64,000 bases of DNA from JAXMCK01 sp046349395. Lineage in GTDB: Bacteria > Pseudomonadota > Alphaproteobacteria > Geminicoccales > Geminicoccaceae. A model generated the notes under the pieces. The model did no database searches and had not been told where the DNA came from. It was given only the letters and a program-made list of their open reading frames with translations. The first letter of the stretch is position 1, and the number at the start of each line of letters is the position of its first letter. The translations under genes were made by a program, and so were the position numbers. Where the stretch lies: positions 1-64,000 of the forward strand of contig JAXMCK010000009.1 in NCBI GenBank assembly GCA_046349395.1, read 5' to 3'. Shown one piece after another: positions 25,005 through 34,232 of the stretch.

Positions 25005-26411
25005 ATGGGTCTCAGCGACAGGTTCCAGGCGGTCGTGCAGTCGTTGCACGACCGCCTGGAGGCGTGGCGGGCCGGATTGGCGCAGGGCCAGTCCACGGAC
25101 GGACTTGAGCGTCTGCGCAACCTGCTGCTGCGTCTTCGCGCCACGCTCTGGTTGTTGCCGGCGGTGATCAGCGTGTTGGCCTTCTTCCTGGCCTTCGTCC
25201 TGCTCCGGCTCACGCCGGCGATCGCCGCAAACACCATCGGCAACAATTGGTGGCTGTTCAGCGGCGATGCCGACACGGCCCGCAATCTGTTGGCCACCTT
25301 GACCTCTGGCATGATCACGATGACGTCGCTCGTCGTCTCGATTACGGTCGTGGTGCTGACGCTGGCGGCCAACCAGCTCGGACCTCGGATCGTCTCGACC
25401 TATATGGGTGATCGTCAGATCAAGCTCGTCCTCGGGCTGTTCATCGGCACAATCCTTTATCTTCTCACCGTCCTGCGCAGCATCGCCGGTACGGACGACG
25501 TCGTTCGAGTGCCGCACCTGGCGGTAACCGTGGGTACCGCGCTCTCGGTGCTCTGTCTGTTTGCCCTCCTCTACTACGTGCACAAGATCGCGCGCTCGAT
25601 CATCGCCGACACGGTCGTCCGAAGCGTCGGCCACGGGCTTCGCAGCACCGTACGCGCGAATCTGCCCGAGCGGGATCTCGAGCCCAGATCGGATGTGACC
25701 TCCATCGGCATGCGGCCGTCGAATTGGGCGACGATCGGCGATACCGGCTATGTCCAGGTGGTCGACTATGGTCGCCTCGTCGACGTCGCCCGTGAGCGCG
25801 ACGTCAGGATCAGCCTCGAGGTGCGCGCGGGTTCTTTCGTGTTCGCCGGCGGCAGGCATGTCGGCGTCCGGGGCGATCTCGACAACGAGCTGCGGAGCCG
25901 CATCGAAGGTGCTTTCGTCGTCGGCTCCGAGCGGACGCCGGCCCAGGACGTCGAGTTCGCGATCCGGCAGCTGGTGGAGATCGCGCTCCGTGCTCTTTCC
26001 CCGAGCGTGAACGATCCATTTACGGCCATCACCGTCATCCATCGCATCGGGGGCGAACTCGCCGAGGCGCTGCATCGCGAGCTGCCGCCCAAGGTCTACT
26101 GCGACGATGATGGCGTGCCGCGCGTCTGCGCTTCGCCACCCACCTGGGACGACCTGTTCGAAACGGCGTTCGCCCAGATCCGCCATGCGGCGGCCGATCA
26201 CGCAATGGTGCTGCGGGAGCTCACCTCGACGCTCGAGGCTCTGGGCGATCTCACCGAAGATCCGGCACAGAGGTCCGCGATCGAGGCCGCCATGCCGCCG
26301 CTGTCCGCGACGCGAGGCAGTTCTCGACCCGAGGGCAAGCCGAGAGGCGGAAGCGGCGTGGAAGCCGAAAGGCGCAAGCGCGACGACCGCCCAGCGCAGC
26401 ACGACGATTGA
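25005..26411 (+). CDS. DUF2254 family membrane protein
   Basis: A 468-residue protein of the DUF2254 family. Four membrane segments lie in the first 200 residues (for example LWLLPAVISVLAFFLAFVLL and LVVSITVVVLTLAANQLG); a soluble domain follows with the family features VVDYGRLVDVARERD, RAGSFVFAGG and ALSPSVNDPFTA. The tail after residue 430 is charged and probably disordered. The function of the family is unknown. ATG 25005 lies two bases after the PRC-barrel stop, so the two genes are probably cotranscribed. Confidence 0.9.
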   Translation: MGLSDRFQAVVQSLHDRLEAWRAGLAQGQSTDGLERLRNLLLRLRATLWLLPAVISVLAFFLAFVLLRLTPAIAANTIGNNWWLFSGDADTARNLLATLTSGMITMTSLVVSITVVVLTLAANQLGPRIVSTYMGDRQIKLVLGLFIGTILYLLTVLRSIAGTDDVVRVPHLAVTVGTALSVLCLFALLYYVHKIARSIIADTVVRSVGHGLRSTVRANLPERDLEPRSDVTSIGMRPSNWATIGDTGYVQVVDYGRLVDVARERDVRISLEVRAGSFVFAGGRHVGVRGDLDNELRSRIEGAFVVGSERTPAQDVEFAIRQLVEIALRALSPSVNDPFTAITVIHRIGGELAEALHRELPPKVYCDDDGVPRVCASPPTWDDLFETAFAQIRHAAADHAMVLRELTSTLEALGDLTEDPAQRSAIEAAMPPLSATRGSSRPEGKPRGGSGVEAERRKRDDRPAQHDD

Positions 26412-26511
26412 GGCTGGCCCTAACGGCTTGTTGGTTTCCTCGACCTCGGCGCAGACATGTATCGGAACCGGCCGTGCGGTGCCGCGAACGACCGTCCGGC
26501 ATGCGCGTTGA

Positions 26512-27696
26512 TCACTCACTGAGCTGGCTCGTCGGTGCGGCCAGACCGCCGGCACCGGGTGCGCTGAAGTAGAACGCCAGCGCCAGCAGCAGGTAGACAC
26601 CGAGCAGCAGCACGCCCTCGAACCAGGAGGCTTCCCCATCCGAGGCGACGGCCCGGACGACGATCGCCGTCGCCGCGATGGCGAAGAGGTGCAGCGGGTT
26701 GGCGAAGACGAGGGTCATCGGGTGGCCCATCAGCCACGACGTGATGACCAGCAGCGGGGCCACGGTAAGGGCTACCTGCACCGAGGAGCCGACACAGATG
26801 CCGAGCACGAGGCCCATCCTGCCGTCCCTGGCGAACCAGGCAGCGGCGACAAGGTCCGAGGCGGTGCCGACGAGCGCCAGCACGACCACGCCCAGAAAGA
26901 CCGGGGTGAGGCCCAGCGTGTCGGCGGCGGCTTCGAGGGCCCCGGAAACGAGCTCGGATTCCAGTCCCACGAGGGCGGTCGCCACCGCCAGCACCAGGAG
27001 CGAGGCCCAGATCGGCCAGCCGCCACCATGGCTCCGCGGCTCGTCAGCCGCGAACACGTCGCGATGCGTGACGAGGGTGAACAGGAGGTTGGCCGCATAG
27101 AGCAGGACGAGGACGACAGCGACCCCGATGCTCACCTCCTCGTCGGTGACGGCCAGACTGTCCTCGTTCCCGGACAGCCGGCCCGTCAGGTCGAAGACCG
27201 CCGGCAGCAGCAGGGCAATCAGAACGAGGACGAGCATGGTCGAGAGCTGTCCGGCCCGGGCCCGGTTGAAGCACACGCGCTCGCGGCCGATGCTGCCGAT
27301 CACAACCGCGAGGCCGAGCCCGAACAGACCCGTGCCCATGATCGAGCCGGTGATCTGGGCTTGCACAACGTCGCTGCGGCCCCGCATCAGGACGAACACG
27401 GCGAGGATCAGTTCGGCGAGGCTGCCGAAGCTGACATTGAGGAGGCCGCCGATAGAGGGGCCGGTGCGCTCGGCGACTTGTTCCGTCGCCCGGCGGATCC
27501 AGTCTGCCAGGACGGCGATGGCCACGGCGCCCGCCACGAAGATCCACACCGGCGCCATGGCGGTGAAGTAGTGCAGAGTCGGCGCCACCGGCACCAGCAG
27601 GAGCAGCCCTAGAGGCAAAGCGAGCTGTCGGAGAATAGGCAACGTCCTCCTCGGGATCCATCCCGGGAAGCGACGAGCCGCTGGATGAGTTCCCAA
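26512..27696 (-). CDS. CAX-like Ca2+(cation)/H+ exchanger
   Basis: A protein of up to 394 residues with about eleven membrane segments and the two alpha-repeats of the Ca2+/cation antiporter superfamily. The first has NVSFGSLAELILAVFVL, close to the CAX motif GNxxELI; the second has VGTASDLVAAAWFARDG followed by CVGSSVQVALTVAPLLVI. In the second motif the usual GNxxEH is replaced by GTASDL, so ion selectivity may differ. The frame opens with TTG 27696; a second TTG at 27642 has AGGAGG close upstream and gives a more typical length. It is on the same strand as, and 168 bases downstream of, the trehalose-6-phosphate synthase fusion. Confidence 0.82.
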   Translation of the reverse strand: MGTHPAARRFPGWIPRRTLPILRQLALPLGLLLLVPVAPTLHYFTAMAPVWIFVAGAVAIAVLADWIRRATEQVAERTGPSIGGLLNVSFGSLAELILAVFVLMRGRSDVVQAQITGSIMGTGLFGLGLAVVIGSIGRERVCFNRARAGQLSTMLVLVLIALLLPAVFDLTGRLSGNEDSLAVTDEEVSIGVAVVLVLLYAANLLFTLVTHRDVFAADEPRSHGGGWPIWASLLVLAVATALVGLESELVSGALEAAADTLGLTPVFLGVVVLALVGTASDLVAAAWFARDGRMGLVLGICVGSSVQVALTVAPLLVITSWLMGHPMTLVFANPLHLFAIAATAIVVRAVASDGEASWFEGVLLLGVYLLLALAFYFSAPGAGGLAAPTSQLSE

Positions 27697-27864
27697 CGAA
27701 GCGGCGCTAGCCGAGTTGCGCGCCGGCTCGGCCCCACCTCACCACTTGGTCTCTCCATGAACAGAAGATGCAGTTACTCTGCGGGAGGGGTGGGCGCGCC
27801 TGCCTATGCAGCACCGGCTCGATGCTGCGGAGTGTCTTGGACGGCAGGGCTTGCGGTCCTCGGC

Positions 27865-30150
27865 TCAAGGACTGCGCCGAGCCGTTCGACCGTCTCCTGG
27901 ATCGGCCTGCCGCGCCGTCGTGCGGTGAGCGGAGCGGTAGCGCGAGGCTGCCTGCAGTATCCTGTCACGACGGCGCAGCCGCGCTGCATCCAACATCATC
28001 TGGCCGGCCCAGCGGTAGACGTTCCTGGAGCGGACCGTCCGGCGGAGCTGACGCATGCGCTCCTGCTGCTCGCCGGCCTCCATCGTCAGGGCGCGCGCGA
28101 TCGCCCGCGCGGTCTCGCCGGCATCGTAGGGATTGACGATCAACGCCTCGGTCAACTCGCGCGCGGCCCCGGTGAAGGTGGACAGGATGAGCACCCCGCG
28201 CTCGTCGTCGCGGGCCGCCACGAATTCCTTGGCGACGAGGTTCATCCCGTCGTGCAGGCTGGAGACGATGCAGAAGTCCGCCGCCCGAAAGAGCTCGAAG
28301 ACCTCCTCCGGCTCGAAATGACGGATGAGCAGGCGGATCGGCTCTATCTCTCCCACCCTGTGCCGTCGGTTGATGTCGGCAGCCAGGTCCACAGCGGCCT
28401 CCTGCAGCGTGCGATAGGCGGCGAGCTTGCTGCGCGTGGGTGCCGCCGCCTGGACGAAGACGAACCGACCACGCCATTGCGGATTGGCGTTCAGGAACTC
28501 GTCGACGGCATAGAGACGGTCGAGGATGCCCTTGGTGTAGTCGAACCGTTCGATGCCCACGCCGAGGCGCACCTCCGGGCCCAATTGCAGCCGCTCGAGC
28601 ACCGCCTTCCTGCATGCCGGCACCGGCGGTTGGTTGATCGCCGCCGGGGGTGGCCATGCAATGGAGATCGGATAGGGCCTCACGGCAGTCTCGTGGGCAC
28701 CGAGGGCGATCGAGCCGTACTCGCGGTCGATCCTGCTCTGCAGGAAGCGGTCGACCGTGTCGAAGAAGTTGTTGCAGTGGAACTGCGTGTGCAGGCCGAG
28801 GATGGACGAGCCCAACAGTCCGTCCAGTATCTCCTCGCGCCAGGGACAGATGCCGAAGCTCTCCGCATTCGGCCAGGGCACGTGCCAGAACGTGATGATC
28901 GTCGCCCTGGGCAGGCGCTCCCGCACCATTCGGGGCACCAACGCCAGGTGATAGTCGTGAACGAGGACGACGGGATCTTCTGAGCGGGCCTCCCCCACCA
29001 CCGCATCCGCGAAGCGCCGGTTGACGGCGCGATAGTCGTCCCAGTTCTGCTGCCTGAAGACCGGACGGACGAACGCCAGGTGACAGAGCGGCCAGAGGCC
29101 TTCGTTGGCAAAGCCGTAATAGTAGCCGTCCTGCTCCTCCTCGGAGATCCAGATCCGCCGCAGCTTGTAGCTCGGCTCCGCCGGCGGCACGGCGATGCAG
29201 TCGTGGATGTCGACGACCGCGCGATCGGCCGTTCCCGATCCGTGGGCGACCCAGGTGCCACCGCAGGCGCGCATGATCGGCTCGACGGCAGCGACCAGTC
29301 CGCTGGCCGGCGTCTGCATGGTGATGTCGCCGTCCAAGGTGCGGTTGTGAATGTAGGGCTCGCGGTTCGAGGCTACGATCACCTGAACGCCCGGAAGCTC
29401 GCGTGTCTGGACGAGCCGCAGACTGTCCGGCGTCCAGTGCAGCTGTTCAACCTCGAGCGAGTCGCTGGGCGCCTTCAACTCTCGGAGAAGCTCCTCGAGT
29501 TCCCTACCGAGCGGCGACTGGCTCACGAGGTCATGGGCACCGATCTCGCCGACGCGCACATTCTCGATCGCCTTGCGGACGGAGCGCAGCCATGAGCGCG
29601 TGATGAGCAACGAGACGCCCGCCGCCAGAGCGGCGCCGGTCAGGCCCACGCCGCCGAGGACCAGCAGGATGAAGCGTCTCGCCTCGGCACCTCGCTGCTC
29701 CGCGAAGCTCAGATCGTGCAGGATGACGAGATGGCCGTGGGCGTCGCGCACATTGACGGGGAACGAACCCACCATGAGGGGGCGCCCATCGGCGGAGAAC
29801 GTCGAGAAGCTCGACTCGTCGGAGCGGCCCACCATGCCGCAGGAGAAGCTGCTCGGCATCAACCGCGTGGGGTAGAGCAGCTTTCCTTCGGCGTCACAGA
29901 AGCCCACTGCCAGCAGCTTCTCGTCGAGCGTGAGATGCTCGAACAGGCGCGCCAACTGCTCGCTCTCGCCCTCGCCATGAAGCAGGCCGACCTGATCACG
30001 GACCGTGTTGGCCACGAGCTCCGATCGGGCTTCGACGTCGCGCGTGGCCCACTGTTCGATGATGGCCGTGATGCTCGGTACGAGTGCCGCGACGATGATG
30101 AAGCCCGCGAACGCCGCTGCGACGGCATAGCGGAACTTGGTGCCGGTCAT
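27865..30150 (-). CDS. membrane sensor-trehalose-6-phosphate synthase (GT20) fusion
   Basis: A 761-residue fusion. Membrane segments at about residues 8-30 and 159-184 enclose a periplasmic region of about 125 residues (sensor-like, PAS/CACHE-sized); a HAMP-like linker leads into a GT20 trehalose-6-phosphate synthase domain at about 255-725. The GT20 residues are present: SNREPY (N-terminal sugar-phosphate loop), VHDYHL (Asp399), FWHVPWP (His423), GIERFDYTKGI (Arg535, Lys540) and SLHDGMNLVAKEF (Asp634, Glu642). It should make trehalose-6-phosphate from UDP-glucose and glucose-6-phosphate at the inner face of the membrane. ATG 30150 has GGGAGG nine bases upstream and is preferred to the open-frame start at 30204. 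No otsB phosphatase is in the window. Confidence 0.88.
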   Translation of the reverse strand: MTGTKFRYAVAAAFAGFIIVAALVPSITAIIEQWATRDVEARSELVANTVRDQVGLLHGEGESEQLARLFEHLTLDEKLLAVGFCDAEGKLLYPTRLMPSSFSCGMVGRSDESSFSTFSADGRPLMVGSFPVNVRDAHGHLVILHDLSFAEQRGAEARRFILLVLGGVGLTGAALAAGVSLLITRSWLRSVRKAIENVRVGEIGAHDLVSQSPLGRELEELLRELKAPSDSLEVEQLHWTPDSLRLVQTRELPGVQVIVASNREPYIHNRTLDGDITMQTPASGLVAAVEPIMRACGGTWVAHGSGTADRAVVDIHDCIAVPPAEPSYKLRRIWISEEEQDGYYYGFANEGLWPLCHLAFVRPVFRQQNWDDYRAVNRRFADAVVGEARSEDPVVLVHDYHLALVPRMVRERLPRATIITFWHVPWPNAESFGICPWREEILDGLLGSSILGLHTQFHCNNFFDTVDRFLQSRIDREYGSIALGAHETAVRPYPISIAWPPPAAINQPPVPACRKAVLERLQLGPEVRLGVGIERFDYTKGILDRLYAVDEFLNANPQWRGRFVFVQAAAPTRSKLAAYRTLQEAAVDLAADINRRHRVGEIEPIRLLIRHFEPEEVFELFRAADFCIVSSLHDGMNLVAKEFVAARDDERGVLILSTFTGAARELTEALIVNPYDAGETARAIARALTMEAGEQQERMRQLRRTVRSRNVYRWAGQMMLDAARLRRRDRILQAASRYRSAHRTTARQADPGDGRTARRSP

Positions 30151-30561
30151 CACGTGCCTCCCTCTACGGTCCGCCCTCTGCGGCCGCCCGCTGGCGATCA
30201 GCATGCCATCAGGTCTCGCCCGGATCAGCTTAATGCCAATTCAATGAGGAGACAATGTGTGAGCCCCACTGGCAATCGATTGTCGATGGCAACATCGAAA
30301 CATACGAGCTTTAGACCAGATATTGGGCAGCTTCATATCAAGCTGCGACTTCGTCTACGGGTGTAGCATGGTATTTCTGGCATGCTCGTCCTGGAGTTAT
30401 TGTATCTGGAACTATTGGATAATGTCGGAAGCTGTACCCTCAATGCGAATCCGCATCTACCATTGGCGCATTAGCGCGGCCACGCGCGGCGGTCATTGTT
30501 GCCGGCGCGTAGCCTTGGTCGTAGGGGGACCCGGCGGGTGCCGCTGGTCCAGGACAGGAAC
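30151..30561. other. intergenic region with an AT-richer core
   Basis: About 410 bases between the start of the TPS fusion and the end of the DUF421 gene, both on the minus strand. The middle (about 30220-30470) is clearly richer in A and T than the rest of the window and contains a small hairpin, GCAGCTT...AAGCTGC (30327-30346). It must hold the promoter of the TPS fusion and perhaps the terminator of the DUF421 gene. A plus-strand open frame across it (30323-31030) has no protein-like features and runs through the DUF421 gene. Confidence 0.45.
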
Positions 30562-31086
30562 TCAGATCGCGGGCGCGGCCGTCGTGCGAGGAACCTCAGC
30601 ATCGCCGGGAATCTCTTCCCGCACGCTCGACAGGACACTGAAGGAGCCGTCGGTTTCCATGACGATGGCGTCGACGTCCTCGGCGTCGGCCTTCCCGTTG
30701 GCGCGCAGCACGGCCTGCAGCTCTTCCCGCGTCACCCGCTGCTCCCGCATGGCCCCCTCGAGGAAGCGGCCGCGGCGCAGCAGGAGCGTCGGCTCCGACT
30801 TGACCAGGTCCTGGACCTGCGGCGAGCGCACGGATGCCCAGGTGATCACGTACTGCAGGGCCACGAGGAGGAACAGGGCGAGCAGGCCTTCGGCGAGTGC
30901 GGTCGAGCGGTCGAGGATGATCGTCGCCAGGGTCGAGCCCAGCGCCACCGTGACGACGAGATCGAAGGCGTTGAGCTTGGTTAGGGTGCGCTTGCCGGAC
31001 GCACGAAGGAAGAAGACCAGCGCCAGATAGGCCAGCGGTGCCACCACGAGCACGTGCCAGATGGCAGTCCAGGACGTCCAGAACAT
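30562..31086 (-). CDS. DUF421 (YetF-like) membrane protein
   Basis: A 174-residue member of the DUF421 family. Three N-terminal membrane segments (HVLVVAPLAYLALVFFL and later LLALFLLVALQYVI) flank the family motif RASGKRTLTKLNAFDLVVTVALGS; the small soluble C-terminal domain has LVKSEPTLLLRRGRF and MREQRVTREEL. The Bacillus family members are linked to germination and membrane functions; no molecular role is known. ATG 31086 is preferred to the longer frame. It is divergent from the MscS gene with 115 bases between. Confidence 0.88.
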   Translation of the reverse strand: MFWTSWTAIWHVLVVAPLAYLALVFFLRASGKRTLTKLNAFDLVVTVALGSTLATIILDRSTALAEGLLALFLLVALQYVITWASVRSPQVQDLVKSEPTLLLRRGRFLEGAMREQRVTREELQAVLRANGKADAEDVDAIVMETDGSFSVLSSVREEIPGDAEVPRTTAAPAI

Positions 31087-31201
31087 CGGTACCTCGATCG
31101 GTTGTCGTGGCGGCAACCGCCGATGCGCCGCCCCGTTGCTCGATGGCAGGCCCCGAACGACACGCTCGCGCGGCCGTGACCAGGACGGGAAGGCAGGGCG
31201 G

Positions 31202-32137
31202 ATGTTCGATCAGGCACTCGAACGGCTGAACGGTCTGTCGGCAGGCTTCGCGACGCTGCTGCCGGGGCTGCTCGTCGGGCTCGTCCTGTTCCTCGTCGGT
31301 CTGCTGGTGGCGCGCGGCGTCCGTGCCGGGGTGCGCCGGGCACTCGCCGTGCGCGAGACCTCGATGGAGGTCGCCGCCGTCGTCGGCCGGATCATCGGCG
31401 GTGTGGCGGTGCTCGTCGCCTTCCTCGTCGCCGCCTCGGTCGCCTTTCCCTCGATCTCGGCCGCCGACCTGTTCAATCTTCTGGGCATCGGCGGGGTGGC
31501 GATCGGCTTCGCCTTCCGCGACGTGCTGCAGAACCTGCTGGCCGGCATTCTCCTGCTGCTCACCCGGCCTTTCCACATCGGCGACCAGATCCGCCTCGGC
31601 GGCCAGGAGGGTACGGTCGAGGACATCTGGGTCCGGGCCACGGTGCTGCGCACCTACGACAATCGCCGCATCCTCATTCCGAACGCGTCGCTGTTCACGA
31701 GCGAGATCGAGGTCATCACGGCCTACGAGAAGCGCCGCCTGTCGTTTCCCCTGACGATCGGTGGCGGTGACGACATCGACCTCGCGCGGCGGCTCGTCAC
31801 CGACGCCCTGCGGCGGACCGAAGGTGTGCTCGCCGACCCGCTACCGGAAGCGCTCGTCACCGGTCTCGGCGCGTCCGGGACCGACATGGTGGCACGGTTC
31901 TGGATCAATCCACCCCGCCGCCGCGACGCCGTGGACGCCCTCGACGGGGCGATCGAGATGGTCAAGCGCGCCCTGACGGAAGGGGGTATCGACCTCCCCT
32001 TTCCGACGACGCAGATCCTGCTACACGACCAGGCCAGGGAAACGGGCCGCGCTCCCGCGCGCCAGCGGGAAGGTAGGGCGGTCTCGACGCCTGTCACAGG
32101 TGAGGCCAAGGACAACAGTGACGGGAGGCCAAGGTAG
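31202..32137 (+). CDS. MscS-family small-conductance mechanosensitive channel
   Basis: A 311-residue channel with three N-terminal membrane segments; the third is the pore helix (GIGGVAIGFAFRDVLQNLLAGI) followed by the beta domain start RPFHIGDQIRLGGQEGTVEDI, the strongest family signature, and a cytoplasmic cage domain. It would open under hypo-osmotic shock. The last 35 residues are charged and unlike the family. ATG 31202 is preferred to the open frame start at 31061. Confidence 0.92.
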   Translation: MFDQALERLNGLSAGFATLLPGLLVGLVLFLVGLLVARGVRAGVRRALAVRETSMEVAAVVGRIIGGVAVLVAFLVAASVAFPSISAADLFNLLGIGGVAIGFAFRDVLQNLLAGILLLLTRPFHIGDQIRLGGQEGTVEDIWVRATVLRTYDNRRILIPNASLFTSEIEVITAYEKRRLSFPLTIGGGDDIDLARRLVTDALRRTEGVLADPLPEALVTGLGASGTDMVARFWINPPRRRDAVDALDGAIEMVKRALTEGGIDLPFPTTQILLHDQARETGRAPARQREGRAVSTPVTGEAKDNSDGRPR

Positions 32138-32194
32138 CTCGAAGCAGTGGACAGCATCGTGAGTCGGCGCCGACGTTCGTGCCACCTGAACCAT

Positions 32195-33235
32195 TCATGC
32201 CGGTAGCGTCGTCGCCTCGCCCAGTGTCTCGCGCACCCAGAGCTTCTTCACGGCCACGAACAGCACGACGAGAAGCGGTGCACCCAGGACGAGACCCAAA
32301 GGTCCCAGAACAACGCCAAGGGCGATGACCGCGAAGAGGGTCAGCACCGGCGGCAGATCGACCATGCGCTGCTGCACCATCGGCGTGACGACATAGCTTT
32401 CGACGATCTGGACGCCCAGATAGACCAGAAATGCCAGGAATGCGGTCTGCCAGTCCTGGCCGGCGGCGACCAGGGTAGCGGCGACGCCGGCGATCACGGG
32501 CCCGATGTAGGGGATGAACGTGGCGAAGAAGGCGAGCAGACCCAGCGCCAAGGGTGCCGGCACGCCGACGAGCCACAGGCCGAGGCCCGTCAGGACGCCA
32601 ACGATGGTCATCGACACGAGTTGCCCCAGCACCCATAGCCGCAAGGCAGTTCCGCTCGCCTGCAGGGTGCCGTCGATCCGATCCCGCGTCGTGTCGCCAG
32701 GCACGATCTTCAGCAGGCCTCGCCGGTAGGTCTCGGGGTCGGCGGCCAGATACAAGCCGCCGATCAGAACCAGCACGAAATTGCCGAGCGCTCCGGCCAC
32801 CGCCGTCGTCGCTGCCGCAACCGGCGACAGCACGCCCCCGATAGGGTCCAGCGAGGTGCCGGCCTGACTGACCCAGTCCCGCAGACCGCCGATCCCGAGG
32901 CGATCCTGAACCTGGTTCCAGGCGACGGGCACTCGAGCCACGAACTCCGCGATCTGGGCGCGGATCTGTTCGCCCATGAGCCAGACGAGGAGGGAAAGGA
33001 TCAAGGCCGCACCGATGACCACGATGGCGAGCGCCCACGCTTCGGCGAGTGACGTCCGCTTTGCGAGCGGGACGGAGCCGGCACGCAGCAGAACGGCCAG
33101 AACCACCGAGCCGAAGGCAAGCAGGAGCACGTTCGCCACCCGCCACAGCAGAAGCGTCAACGCGACCAGGACGATCACCACCACCACGCGCGATGAGAAC
33201 TGCCTCCATGCCCGCCAGTCGATATCGCCATCCAT
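32195..33235 (-). CDS. AI-2E family transporter (TqsA/PerM-like)
   Basis: A 346-residue membrane protein of the AI-2E family. Eight or so membrane segments are visible, with the characteristic insertion after the third and the C-terminal motifs FIPYIGPVIAG, VQIVESYVVTPMVQ and GVVLGPLGLVLGAPLLVV. Members include TqsA, Na+/H+ antiporters and PerM, so the substrate cannot be read from sequence. ATG 33235 is preferred to the open frame start at 33448, whose extension is not hydrophobic. It converges on the MscS gene. Confidence 0.9.
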   Translation of the reverse strand: MDGDIDWRAWRQFSSRVVVVIVLVALTLLLWRVANVLLLAFGSVVLAVLLRAGSVPLAKRTSLAEAWALAIVVIGAALILSLLVWLMGEQIRAQIAEFVARVPVAWNQVQDRLGIGGLRDWVSQAGTSLDPIGGVLSPVAAATTAVAGALGNFVLVLIGGLYLAADPETYRRGLLKIVPGDTTRDRIDGTLQASGTALRLWVLGQLVSMTIVGVLTGLGLWLVGVPAPLALGLLAFFATFIPYIGPVIAGVAATLVAAGQDWQTAFLAFLVYLGVQIVESYVVTPMVQQRMVDLPPVLTLFAVIALGVVLGPLGLVLGAPLLVVLFVAVKKLWVRETLGEATTLPA

Positions 33236-33724
33236 ACGTCTGCTCCGGTCAGGTCCTGCTTGCGCCAACATTCGTCTGCCCAACTTCCGAGAGTGCCCGA
33301 GGTAGCGGGTCGACGCCAATGTCGAACTCAGGCACGAAGGACATTGAGCTTTTCGCGGGGCGATCTTCTGTTCGTGTGCACTGCACCAAGCCGACTGTGC
33401 GGAGAGCTGCTGCCCCAACCAAATCAAACGTGCCGCAAGGTCGGGCATTTACGCAGTAGACTTCGGTAAGGGCCAAAGTCACCAGACGCGGTCCCGGAAG
33501 CTGCTCGGTGGCGTGTCGTTTCGGCAGGCTCCTCGTCTTTACCGGAGCATTCCATTGTCAACCGGCCCTGACGCCCTGTGGGTGAGCCATTATGTCCGGG
33601 CCTCTCTGGCACGCCAGCTCGACGCTTGTGCATGGTGCGACGAGATCTCGGCCGTGACGCCGTCAGGCCGCAGCACGTCCACGATGGGCCGGCCTACTAC
33701 TCCCCGTCCGGCGTCCAGCTCGGC
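33236..33724. other. 490-base stretch without a recognisable gene
   Basis: Short open frames exist on both strands (for example 33249-33482 minus), but none resembles a known protein. Promoter elements for the AI-2E gene should be at the left end. I see no RNA gene or long repeat. Confidence 0.4.
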
Positions 33725-34218
33725 TCACCGGCGGCGAAGGACGCTGATCTTGCCATTCCGCTCGAGGGTCGCCGCGTCGACATGGTCGATCGACGACACC
33801 CCGGCTTCGCGCAGGCCTGCTCCAGGTCGCTGTCGGCGAGAGCCGCGCGGCGCAGGGTGGCACGATCAGGACGTCCATCCGTCACGAGACGCTCCGGATC
33901 GCCCTTCACGAGCCAGCCCAGAAAGCGGGATCGCGCTACGGCGTGCACGCTGAGCCAGTAGGTGAGGACCAGCGCCGTGGTCGCCGCGAGGGTGGGAAGG
34001 AACGCGGCGTTGGCGGTCAGGGCCCGGCTCAGGTTCGAGCCGATGACGACGCCCACGACGATGTCCAGGGTGCTGTAGCGGCCGAAAGCCCGACGTCCGG
34101 CCATCCGGATGATGGCGATGCCGTAGACGAAGACGACGAGGGCCCGTGCCGTCATCTGCCACCAGGTGATCGTGGCGGCAGCCTGCCCGAAGAGCCACGA
34201 GAGGTCCGCCATCGGCAT
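33725..34218 (-). pseudogene. DUF421 membrane protein with a C-terminal frameshift
   Basis: The second DUF421 gene. From ATG 34218 (a second ATG at 34212) the frame encodes three membrane segments, the family motif RMAGRRAFGRYSTLDIVVG and the soluble domain up to DSDLEQAC. There the frame reads into unrelated sequence ending at 33697. Shifting by one base near 33810 restores the family ending: REAGVSSIDHVDAATLERNG, then KISVLRRR and a stop at 33725-33727. One missing base is therefore likely. The N-terminal membrane part is intact. It lies 14 bases downstream of the small gene at 34233-34571. Confidence 0.78.
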
Positions 34219-34232
34219 CGCGTGACGCCCGG

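Noticed and set aside
26689..27612. 307-residue plus-strand open frame rich in Glu, Asp, Gln, His and Arg
   Set aside because: It is the mirror frame of the CAX-like membrane protein; hydrophobic codons read as charged residues on the other strand.
30323..31030. 235-residue plus-strand open frame
   Set aside because: It crosses the AT-rich intergenic region and runs antisense through the DUF421 gene, with no protein-like features.
33249..33482. 77-residue minus-strand frame resembling degenerate intergenic repeats of Rhizobiales
   Set aside because: The resemblance is slight and I found no second copy in the window.
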